Below, one piece after another: positions 44,004 to 51,248 of a stretch of DNA of 64,000 bases. The position numbers were made by a program, and so were the translations under genes. The notes below the pieces were generated by a model that saw only the letters and a program-made list of their open reading frames with translations, made no database searches and was not told the origin of the DNA. Source of the stretch: Blautia sp. (GTDB lineage: Bacteria; Bacillota; Clostridia; Lachnospirales; Lachnospiraceae); NCBI GenBank assembly GCA_029257775.1, contig JARIAQ010000047.1, forward strand, positions 1 through 64,000. The letters run 5' to 3'. Position 1 is the stretch's first letter. Each line of letters opens with the position of its first letter.

Positions 44004-44849
44004 ATGGGACAGGTACGTACATGGCATGCAGAAGAAAAAGATATTTTTAACTGTGAGCAAGGAAAAAAGTTTAAAGGGAGGTTGTTAATTTTAGAAGATG
44101 TTTATCATAGTGTAGATAATCAGGCTTTGAAAAATAATGTAAAGATTAAAAGTGTAAAATTAGCAGACTCTATAAAAGAAATAGGAAATCAAAGTTTTTA
44201 CAATTGTACAGCTTTGCGTGATATTAATTTAGAAAATGTTAGGCAAATTCGGTGGGAGTCTTTTCTAGGATGTGTACATTTAAAAGAAGTTACCTTGTCT
44301 TCAGGTATCCGTTATTTAGGCAGACGTTCTTTTTCTGGATGTAAACGTTTAAACTGCGTAAAATTCCAAAATAGCACTATGTTAAAAGGAATTGAGGCAG
44401 GTGTTTTTCAAAATTGTGAAAGTATTGAAGAAATCTGTCTCCCAAAAGGGCTTATGGAGATTGGAAATCGAGCCTTTTATCGCTGTACTTCTTTAAGAAA
44501 GATAGAACTTCCAGAAGGAATTCAGATTATTGGAAATGAAGCTTTTTATCAAACAGCAATTCAGGGAATAAAGCTTCCATCTACACTTATAGAAATAGGG
44601 AATAGTGCTTTTTTGAAATGTAAATTATTGGAGTATATTCAGATTCCGGCATCTGTAATTAAAATTGGAAAATGGTCTTTTCATGGTTGTGGTAAATTAA
44701 AAGTTGTAGAATTTCTTGGTGATCCAGAAGAAATAGGCGAATGGATTATTAATAAAACTACCATTGTCCGTTGTAGAAAAGGAAGTAGGATTGAAGCATA
44801 TTGTAAGGAAAAAGAATTTCAGATAGAATATATAGATGAAAATATATAA
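44004..44849 (+). CDS. Leucine-rich repeat protein (BspA-like type), no signal peptide
   Basis: Protein of 281 residues built from about eight LRR_5/BspA-like repeats with the pattern IGNxAFxxCxxLxxIxLPxxxxxI, for example IGNQSFYNCTALRDINL, IGNRAFYRCTSLRKIEL and IGKWSFHGCGKLKVVEF. BspA-like proteins are usually exported, but no signal peptide or anchor is visible here, so it may act in the cytoplasm as a protein-binding partner. It lies 14 bases after the S-component gene and is transcribed with the cobalamin importer. Its role there is unknown. Confidence 0.8.
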   Translation: MGQVRTWHAEEKDIFNCEQGKKFKGRLLILEDVYHSVDNQALKNNVKIKSVKLADSIKEIGNQSFYNCTALRDINLENVRQIRWESFLGCVHLKEVTLSSGIRYLGRRSFSGCKRLNCVKFQNSTMLKGIEAGVFQNCESIEEICLPKGLMEIGNRAFYRCTSLRKIELPEGIQIIGNEAFYQTAIQGIKLPSTLIEIGNSAFLKCKLLEYIQIPASVIKIGKWSFHGCGKLKVVEFLGDPEEIGEWIINKTTIVRCRKGSRIEAYCKEKEFQIEYIDENI

Positions 44850-44867
44850 TGTGGAGGCGAAAAAGAT

Positions 44868-45044
44868 ATGAAGGGAAGTCGATTTTCAAAGGGGTATATG
44901 ATATTAATTAGTATTTCTGTTGTTTTTCTGGTAACGCCTTACCCTCTTGTTTCCATTGCAATTCTGCTATGGGGGGTTCTTTATTATTTAGATAGATTAT
45001 ATGAATTAAAGAAAGAAGAAAAAGAAGAGCAGAAAAAACCTTGA
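44868..45044 (+). CDS. 58-residue membrane protein at the end of the cobalamin operon
   Basis: Short gene with a good ribosome site (GGAGG at 44853-44857, 10 bases before ATG). The product starts MKGSRFSKGYMILISI, has one or two hydrophobic stretches (about 10-38) and ends in a highly charged tail, KKEEKEEQKK. The stop codon overlaps the -35 box of the next promoter. It could be an accessory or stability subunit of the ECF complex. No known family recognised. Confidence 0.6.
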   Translation: MKGSRFSKGYMILISISVVFLVTPYPLVSIAILLWGVLYYLDRLYELKKEEKEEQKKP

Positions 45045-45069
45045 CATCTAAGAAGAGTGTATGTAGTAT
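45041..45069 (+). promoter_or_regulatory. Promoter of the second cobalamin unit
   Basis: TTGACA (45041-45046), 17-base spacer, TAGTAT (45064-45069), with the -35 shared with the stop codon of the preceding small gene. Confidence 0.75.
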
Positions 45070-45087
45070 ATAAAGAGGAAAAAGTAT

Positions 45088-45215
45088 AATTACATAGATT
45101 TAATGGTCACTGAAGAAAGTTTTTCTTCAGTGTTAAAAAGAAAATCAGTGGGATTCTGATACAGCATTGCTACCGTGAATGAAAGGAAAAGTCGGTTTAC
45201 TTGCCATTATGTACT
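45088..45215 (+). promoter_or_regulatory. Cobalamin riboswitch 2 (compact variant)
   Basis: Same organisation as the first, but shorter: AATCAGTGGGATTCTGATAC with ACAGCATTGCTACCGTGAA as core, and a B12 box variant AAGTCGGTTTACTTGCC at 45189-45205. TACATAG (45091-45097) and CCATTATGTA (45204-45213) close P1. A 5' hairpin GAAGAAAG/CTTCAGTG-type arm is also seen. Departure from the consensus (TTGCC for CTGCC) suggests a divergent subclass. An intrinsic terminator follows. Confidence 0.85.
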
Positions 45216-45284
45216 CGAGGTCTTTTTAGGCGGAAGTTTGCTATGTGATTTTTGTGAATAGTTTAAAGGAATAGAATTATAAAG

Positions 45285-45318
45285 CACCTTTTGTCTGATA
45301 GGGCAAGGGGTGTTTTTT
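45285..45318 (+). terminator. Riboswitch-controlled terminator 2
   Basis: CACCTTTTGTC (45285-45295) pairs with GGGCAAGGGGTG (45301-45312) around a 5-base loop, followed by a six-T run, about 40 bases before the start codon. Confidence 0.8.
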
Positions 45319-45353
45319 ATTGTATTTATACAAATGAAAGGAGAAAAGTATAT

Positions 45354-46616
45354 ATGAGAGGTTGGAGTAATGAAAAAATTAGGACACAAAAAAAACGAGG
45401 TGTAACCAGGATAGTTGGCTTTATTTTTGCAATGATTTTTATGTTTACTGGTATTGCATTGCCGACAAAAGTAAAGGCTGCAGAAAAAACAGGTCATGTA
45501 GTTATTTCTGTAGAACGTTTTACAATTGGTCAGGGATATATTTATGAACCTGTATTTGTACCGTTTGAAGAGGGAGATAATGCAGCTACATTATTGAAGA
45601 AAGTAATTGGATCAGAAAATTTTGTAGGACAGGACGCATATTTAGAAGCGATTGTAGGTGGTGATCTGGGAAGCAATCAGGTGGTGGTACCAGATTATAT
45701 TGAAACGATTAGTAAGGGAGAGGTTACAACAGAAACTGCAAAAGAAGAGGGTAACGATGATAATGCTTTGGGAGAATTTGATTATAGCAGATATTCAGGT
45801 TGGATGTACCATGTAAATGGTGAAGAAGTTGGATATGGAATTACTTCTTATGAGCCAAAAGATGGAGATGTTTTGAGATTTCAATTTACTATGTATGGAT
45901 ATGGAACAGACCTAACTGGATATGAATATGGTAATCCAGATCCTGTGATTGAGATTTGTAATAAAGATGAACTTACAAAACTTATGGCAGAAGTAAATCA
46001 AGATAGAGAAAAACTGATGGCCGTACCAGAAGTAAAGGCAGCATATAATGAGGCAGTACAATTGATTTCAGCAGTGATTACACCAAAAGAAAAAATCGAT
46101 GCAGTAACAGCGAAATTAAGAGAAGCAGTAAAAAATGCACAAAAGGAAGGCTGGCAACAAACAGCAGAAGGTTGGCAGTATTATGAAAATGGATATCAGG
46201 TAGTTGGTTGGAAAGAAATTTCTGGTCATTGGTATTATTTTAATGAAAATGGATATATGGTAACAGGTTGGAACTATATCAATGGCTCTTGGTACTACTT
46301 AAATGAAAGTGGAAGCATGGCAACAGGCTGGAACTATATCAATGGCTCTTGGTACTACTTAAATGAAAGCGGAAGCATGGCAACAGGTTGGAACTATATC
46401 AATGGCTCTTGGTACTACTTAAATGAAAGCGGAAGTATGGCAACAGGCTGGAACTACATCAATGGCTCTTGGTACTATTTAAATGAAAGTGGAAGCATGG
46501 CAACAAGCCAATGGATTGGCGATTATTATGTAAAGGCGGACGGAAGTATGGCAACAAGTCAGTGGATTGGCGGATATTATGTAAATGCTTCTGGGAAATG
46601 GGTAAGAAATGCATAA
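45354..46616 (+). CDS. DUF4430 (transcobalamin C-terminal-like) protein with wall-binding repeats
   Basis: Exported protein of 420 residues. The start at 45354 is chosen from AAAGGAG at 45337-45343; an upstream in-frame ATG would lie inside the riboswitch terminator. A signal peptide (to about 43) is followed by a DUF4430 domain (about 45-185): VVISVERFTIGQGYI, FEEGDNAATLLKKVIG, YSRYSGWMYHVNGEEVGYG, YEPKDGDVLRFQFTMYG. A helical spacer (about 195-262) leads to wall-binding repeats (265-420) with four near-identical GWNYINGSWYYLNESGSMAT units and two TSQWIG-type units. It is the sole gene after its own cobalamin riboswitch, so a wall-located B12-binding or relay role is likely. Confidence 0.83.
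   Translation: MRGWSNEKIRTQKKRGVTRIVGFIFAMIFMFTGIALPTKVKAAEKTGHVVISVERFTIGQGYIYEPVFVPFEEGDNAATLLKKVIGSENFVGQDAYLEAIVGGDLGSNQVVVPDYIETISKGEVTTETAKEEGNDDNALGEFDYSRYSGWMYHVNGEEVGYGITSYEPKDGDVLRFQFTMYGYGTDLTGYEYGNPDPVIEICNKDELTKLMAEVNQDREKLMAVPEVKAAYNEAVQLISAVITPKEKIDAVTAKLREAVKNAQKEGWQQTAEGWQYYENGYQVVGWKEISGHWYYFNENGYMVTGWNYINGSWYYLNESGSMATGWNYINGSWYYLNESGSMATGWNYINGSWYYLNESGSMATGWNYINGSWYYLNESGSMATSQWIGDYYVKADGSMATSQWIGGYYVNASGKWVRNA
46262..46502 (+). repeat. Four near-identical 60-bp tandem repeats
   Basis: Direct repeats with a 60-base period encode the GWNYINGSWYYLNESGSMAT wall-binding unit. Copies differ at only a few third positions, so copy number is likely to vary by slippage or recombination. 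Confidence 0.9.
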
Positions 46617-46626
46617 TTAGAAAATG

Positions 46627-46674
46627 GGAGTATATCGCATCAATAGAGATTGATTTGATATACTCCTTGTTTTA
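46627..46674. terminator. Bidirectional terminator
   Basis: GGAGTATATC (46627-46636) pairs with GATATACTCC (46657-46666), with an inner ATCAAT/ATTGAT helix. It separates the convergent DUF4430 and ApbE genes. Confidence 0.8.
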
Positions 46675-47709
46675 TTTTACATAAGTGATTTTTAATTCAT
46701 TCTGGAAGTTTTCGCTATAATGTAATTTGCCATCATCTGTAATGAAAACTGCGTGAACATTAGGAAGACTGTTAATTAGTTCTAATCCTTTTTCTAAACC
46801 TAGGGCAAAGCAGGAGGTACTAAGTCCATCACCGTCTACAGACTGGTCAGAAATAATAGTTACAGATACCAGGTGATTTTTGTAAGGATAGCCAGTATCT
46901 GGATTTAAAATGTGATGATAGAAAGTACCGTCTTTCTCAAAATAGCGTTCATAGATACCAGAGGATACCACAGATTTGTCTTCAATATCCAGAATGGCAA
47001 TTGTTTCACTTCTGTCTGCAAAGGGTTTTTGAATTCCAATGCGAAACGGGGAATTATCTGTTTTTCTTCCAATGCAAAGTACATTTCCACCAAGATTAAT
47101 GGTAGCACTTTTTACTCCTTTAGATATTAGAAATTCTTTCATCTTATCGGCAATATATCCCTTTGCGATAGCACCTAAATCAAGCCCCATACCTTCTTGC
47201 TTAAAGGTCAGTTTTCTGCCTTCTACAGTCACATCTTTATAATTTACAAAAGGAAGGGCTGCCTGTATATTTTCTTCAGAGGGTACTTTTTTTTCTTCTG
47301 AAGTAAAATCCCATAGGGAAGATACAGGTGCAATTGTAATATCAAAAGCTCCATTAGAGAGTTTTCCATAGTATAGTCCTTTTAAAACTAATTGAGCTGT
47401 CTCAGGAGAGAGGATAAAAGCATCGTTTTCTTGTTTTAAAGTTTGATGGTTTAGTTGAAAAATTTCGCTGGAACTTAATGTTCTGCTGAAAAGTTTTTCG
47501 TACTGGTCGCATAGTTTCATTACATCATCCAGAAGTTCTGTATCTTTGGAATCATAAATATTTACGGTGACAACTGTGTTTAATTTAAAAGCAGTGGCAG
47601 AAATAGGTTTATCAGTTTTCTGTTTTTGCTTATATACTGCTGCAAATCCCAAAAGGGTTATAAGCAGTAAGCAAATGCTGAATAAAAATAATATTTTTTT
47701 ATTTTTCAT
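46672..47709 (-). CDS. apbE: FAD:protein FMN transferase (ApbE)
   Basis: Extracytoplasmic enzyme that transfers FMN from FAD onto Ser/Thr of target proteins such as RnfD and RnfG; 345 residues with an N-terminal membrane anchor (about 5-25). Family landmarks: FKLNTVVTVNIYD, FDITIAPVSSLWDF, LDLGAIAKGYIADKM, SATINLGGNVLCIG, HHILNPDTGYPYKN and SVDGDGLSTSCFALG (Mg/FAD site). It is convergent with the second cobalamin unit. The nearest likely substrates are the Rnf-like D and G proteins at 33-35 kb. Confidence 0.95.
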   Translation of the reverse strand: MKNKKILFLFSICLLLITLLGFAAVYKQKQKTDKPISATAFKLNTVVTVNIYDSKDTELLDDVMKLCDQYEKLFSRTLSSSEIFQLNHQTLKQENDAFILSPETAQLVLKGLYYGKLSNGAFDITIAPVSSLWDFTSEEKKVPSEENIQAALPFVNYKDVTVEGRKLTFKQEGMGLDLGAIAKGYIADKMKEFLISKGVKSATINLGGNVLCIGRKTDNSPFRIGIQKPFADRSETIAILDIEDKSVVSSGIYERYFEKDGTFYHHILNPDTGYPYKNHLVSVTIISDQSVDGDGLSTSCFALGLEKGLELINSLPNVHAVFITDDGKLHYSENFQNELKITYVK

Positions 47710-47814
47710 AAATTCTCCTTATCTGTTGAAATTAAAAATATTGTAAGGTTCGTGTGATGTTTTTGTCAAGAAAGAATATACTGATACAGAGAGTAATGAG
47801 AATCAGAGTGAAAT

Positions 47815-48474
47815 ATGAAAAAAATAATTCTTGTGATATTTTTTTTGGCTATATTTTTTGTTGGAAAACAAGGAATGGAGAGAGCAGTAGAAACAGTAAA
47901 TGAGCTTTCTGATCAAGAACATCCAGAGATTGCACTAACTTTTGATGACGGACCTCATGAAATTTATACAGAAAGGCTTTTAGATGGGTTAAAACAGAGG
48001 GGAGTGCAAGCAACATTTTTTCTTATTGGTCAAAATATAGAAGGAAAAGAAGAAATTGTAAAGAGGATGAAAGCAGAGGGACATCTTATTGGAAATCACA
48101 CATATCATCATGTAAATTTAAAAGAAATTTCGGAGAAAAAAGCACAGGAAGAGGTATTAATGACTTGCAATAAAATTTATGATACAATAGGAGTCCGTAC
48201 TTCGTTTGTAAGGCCACCTTTTGGTGCGTGGAGAAAAAATTTGGATTTTGATATTACTATGATACCAGTGTCATGGAATGTGGATTCTTTGGACTGGACA
48301 ACAGAAAATGTAGACAAAATTGTAAAAAGAGTAGTGAAAGATGTTAACGAAGGTGATATTATTTTAATGCATGATATTTATGCCTCTTCTGTAGAGGCAG
48401 CATTTCGTATTATAGATATTTTGCAGGAAAAAGGATATAAATTTGTTACTGTAGATGAACTACTTTTAGAATAG
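47815..48474 (+). CDS. Polysaccharide deacetylase (NodB domain)
   Basis: Membrane-anchored carbohydrate deacetylase of 219 residues, probably acting on peptidoglycan or another N-acetylated wall polymer. An N-terminal hydrophobic anchor (2-18) precedes the NodB motifs: motif 1 TFDDGPHEIYT, motif 2 GNHTYHHVNL (metal His pair), motif 3 FVRPPFGAWR, motif 5 IILMHDIY. It is complete and catalytic residues are conserved. It ends 14 bases before rarA. Confidence 0.9.
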   Translation: MKKIILVIFFLAIFFVGKQGMERAVETVNELSDQEHPEIALTFDDGPHEIYTERLLDGLKQRGVQATFFLIGQNIEGKEEIVKRMKAEGHLIGNHTYHHVNLKEISEKKAQEEVLMTCNKIYDTIGVRTSFVRPPFGAWRKNLDFDITMIPVSWNVDSLDWTTENVDKIVKRVVKDVNEGDIILMHDIYASSVEAAFRIIDILQEKGYKFVTVDELLLE

Positions 48475-48488
48475 AGGAGAAAACGGAA

Positions 48489-49808
48489 ATGGATTTATTT
48501 GATTACATGAAAGAACAAACGCTAGAGAATGAATCGCCTTTGGCATCTAGAATGCGTCCTGTTACTTTAGAGGAAATAGTGGGGCAAGAACACATAATAG
48601 GAAAAGATAAGTTACTCTATCGAGCAATTAAGGCAGATAAATTGGGTAGCGTTATTTTTTATGGACCACCGGGAACAGGGAAAACTACATTGGCAAAGGT
48701 GATTGCTAATACTACTAGTGCCAGATTTAAGCAAATTAATGCTACTGTAGCAGGAAAAAAAGATATGGAAGAAGTGGTAAAAGATGCCCAACAGCATTTG
48801 GGGATGTATGGAAAGAAAACGATTCTTTTTGTAGATGAAATTCATCGTTTTAATAAAGGACAGCAGGACTATTTATTACCATTTGTGGAGGATGGAACTT
48901 TAATTCTAATAGGAGCAACAACAGAAAATCCTTATTTTGAGGTAAATGGAGCTCTCTTATCGCGTTCAATTGTTTTTGAATTAAAGCCGTTGGAAAAAGA
49001 AGATATTTGTAAACTTTTAGACAGAGCAGTGTTTGATTGCCAACGGGGAATGGGAAGTTATCATGCAGTTCTTCATGAAGATGCTAGAGACTTCTTGGCA
49101 GATATTGCAGGAGGAGATGCAAGATCTGCTTTGAATGCTCTCGAACTGGGGATACTTACCACACAAAAAAGTGAAGATGGTAAAATACATATTAATTTAC
49201 AAACGGCTTCACAGTGTATTCAAAAAAGAGTTGTTCGTTATGATAAAACGGGAGATAATCATTATGATACTATTTCTGCTTTTATTAAAAGTATGAGAGG
49301 CTCAGATCCCGATGCAGCAGTGTTTTATCTGGCAAAGATGTTATATGCAGGAGAAGATATTAAATTTATTGCTCGTCGTATTATCATTTGTGCATCAGAA
49401 GATGTGGGGAATGCAGACCCACAGGCTTTGCAAGTTGCAGTAGCAGCAGCACAGGCTGTGGAGCGCCTTGGTATGCCAGAAGCACAAATTCCATTGGCAC
49501 AGGCAGTAACATATGTAGCATCTGCACCAAAGAGTAATGCAGCATATATGGCAATTGCAGAGGCAATGGAAGCTGTAAAAAACACAAAAACTACAGTACC
49601 GGTACATTTACAAGATGCTCATTATAAGGGGGCATCAAAAATGGGACATGGGGTGGGATATAAATATGCACATGATTATCCCCAACATTATGTAAAGCAA
49701 CAGTATATGCCTTCTGAATTGCAAGGAAGAGTATTTTATAATCCTACAGAGAATGGATATGAACAAGAAATCTTAGATTATTTCAAAAAAATAAAGCAAA
49801 ATAGTTGA
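48489..49808 (+). CDS. rarA: Replication-associated recombination protein RarA (MgsA)
   Basis: AAA+ ATPase of the clamp-loader family acting at stalled forks, 439 residues. It has Walker A GPPGTGKTT, Walker B ILFVDEIHRFN, sensor 1 LIGATTENP, the arginine finger region LLSRS and the C-terminal RarA domain (YDTISAFIKSMRGSDPDAA, ASEDVGNADP). An AGAGGAG site precedes the ATG. Probably co-transcribed with the deacetylase gene by proximity. Confidence 0.95.
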   Translation: MDLFDYMKEQTLENESPLASRMRPVTLEEIVGQEHIIGKDKLLYRAIKADKLGSVIFYGPPGTGKTTLAKVIANTTSARFKQINATVAGKKDMEEVVKDAQQHLGMYGKKTILFVDEIHRFNKGQQDYLLPFVEDGTLILIGATTENPYFEVNGALLSRSIVFELKPLEKEDICKLLDRAVFDCQRGMGSYHAVLHEDARDFLADIAGGDARSALNALELGILTTQKSEDGKIHINLQTASQCIQKRVVRYDKTGDNHYDTISAFIKSMRGSDPDAAVFYLAKMLYAGEDIKFIARRIIICASEDVGNADPQALQVAVAAAQAVERLGMPEAQIPLAQAVTYVASAPKSNAAYMAIAEAMEAVKNTKTTVPVHLQDAHYKGASKMGHGVGYKYAHDYPQHYVKQQYMPSELQGRVFYNPTENGYEQEILDYFKKIKQNS

Positions 49809-49865
49809 GTTTCTTAAAGTAAAGTGATAAAATCATTCCAATAAAAAATAAAGTGAGGCAGAATT

Positions 49866-51086
49866 ATGAGAACATTTCAGAAATCATCAAAACTAGAAAA
49901 CGTATGTTATGACGTAAGAGGTCCAGTTTTAGATGAAGCAAATCGTATGCAGGAAAGTGGTATTGATGTTTTAAAACTAAATATTGGAAATCCTGCGCCA
50001 TTTGGATTCTCAGCTCCGGAAGAAGTGATTTTAGATATGATTTATACACTTCGGGATTCACAGGGTTATTCAGATTCCAAGGGGATTTTTTCTGCGAGAA
50101 AAGCAATTATGCAATATTGTCAGATTAAAAAGATTCCCAATGTGACAATTAATGATATCTATACGGGAAATGGTGTAAGTGAGCTGATTAACATGGTAAC
50201 ACAGGGGCTTTTAGACAATGGTGATGAAATATTGGTGCCTTCACCAGATTATCCACTGTGGACAGGCTGTGTGTCTTTGGCAGGAGGGACACCGGTACAT
50301 TATATTTGTGATGAACAATCAGAGTGGTATCCTGATTTGGCAGATATTAAAAGTAAAATTACAGATAAGACAAAGGCAATTGTTCTAATCAATCCCAATA
50401 ATCCAACAGGAGCAGTGTACCCAAAAGAGATTTTACAGGAAATTGTAGAGATAGCAAGAGAGCATGAACTGATGATTTTTTCTGATGAGATTTATGATAG
50501 ATTGGTATTTGATGGAATTGAGCATACTTCTATTGCCTCTTTAGCGCCAGATGTATTTTGTATTACCTTAAATGGACTTTCAAAATCACATATGATAGCA
50601 GGATTTCGATGTGGATGGATGGTATTAAGTGGCGCAAAAGAAAAGGCTAAGGGATACATTGAGGGATTAAATATGCTTTCCAATATGCGTTTATGTTCAA
50701 ATGTTCCAGGACAGGCGATTATTCAGACTGCCTTAGGTGGATATCAAAGTGTTAATGAATATTTAATGCCTGGCGGCAGAATTTATGAGCAGAGAGAGTA
50801 TATATATAATGCAATTAATGATATTCCGGGATTATCTGCAGTAAAGCCTAAGGCAGCATTTTATATTTTTCCTAAAATGGATACAAAGAAATTTAATATT
50901 TTAAATGATGAAAAGTTTGCGTTAGATCTTTTAAAAGAAAAGAAGGTACTTATTACCCATGGAAAAGGATTTAATTGGGGAGAACCAGATCATTTTAGAA
51001 TTGTATATTTACCAAGTGTAGAAGAATTAAGAAAAGCTACAGGGAAATTGAGAGATTTTTTTGCAACGTATCATCAAAAAATATAA
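49866..51086 (+). CDS. alaA: AlaA-like PLP-dependent aminotransferase
   Basis: Fold-type I aminotransferase, 406 residues, most like E. coli AlaA (glutamate-pyruvate transaminase), linking alanine and glutamate pools. Features: KLNIGNPAPFGF at the start, YTGNGVSELINM, NPNNPTGAVYP, SDEIYDRLVFDG, the PLP lysine in LNGLSKSHMIAGFRCGW and HFRIVYLP. Length and order match the AlaA family. Closely related members transaminate other 2-oxoacids, so substrate is not certain. Confidence 0.88.
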   Translation: MRTFQKSSKLENVCYDVRGPVLDEANRMQESGIDVLKLNIGNPAPFGFSAPEEVILDMIYTLRDSQGYSDSKGIFSARKAIMQYCQIKKIPNVTINDIYTGNGVSELINMVTQGLLDNGDEILVPSPDYPLWTGCVSLAGGTPVHYICDEQSEWYPDLADIKSKITDKTKAIVLINPNNPTGAVYPKEILQEIVEIAREHELMIFSDEIYDRLVFDGIEHTSIASLAPDVFCITLNGLSKSHMIAGFRCGWMVLSGAKEKAKGYIEGLNMLSNMRLCSNVPGQAIIQTALGGYQSVNEYLMPGGRIYEQREYIYNAINDIPGLSAVKPKAAFYIFPKMDTKKFNILNDEKFALDLLKEKKVLITHGKGFNWGEPDHFRIVYLPSVEELRKATGKLRDFFATYHQKI

Positions 51087-51097
51087 ACAGATGGACC

Positions 51098-51126
51098 TTG
51101 ACAGATCTTTTCATATACAGTATGCT
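51098..51126 (+). promoter_or_regulatory. Promoter of the MATE gene
   Basis: TTGACA (51098-51103), 17-base spacer, TATGCT (51121-51126). Confidence 0.6.
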
Positions 51127-51132
51127 AATAAA

Positions 51133-51232
51133 CGAAATTTTATATTGCTAAAACCCTTTGGGGTGTGGATTTTTCAAATCTAATTATATTTTCGCCACAC
51201 AATCTCGTATGAGGATTGTGTGGCATTTTTTG
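51133..51232 (+). promoter_or_regulatory. Candidate attenuator leader of the MATE gene
   Basis: An intrinsic terminator, GCCACACAATC (51194-51204) with GATTGTGTGGC (51214-51224) and a T-run, stands between promoter and start codon. GTGTGG (51163-51168) can pair with CCACAC (51195-51200), the same bases as the terminator's left arm, so anti-termination is possible. The ligand or signal is unknown and no known riboswitch consensus was recognised. Confidence 0.5.
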
Positions 51233-51248
51233 TTTAAAGGAGGTTTAT

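Noticed and set aside
51122..51151. A 9-codon leader peptide frame before the MATE gene
   Set aside because: Its ATG lies in the -10 element, upstream of the expected transcript start, and it has no ribosome site.
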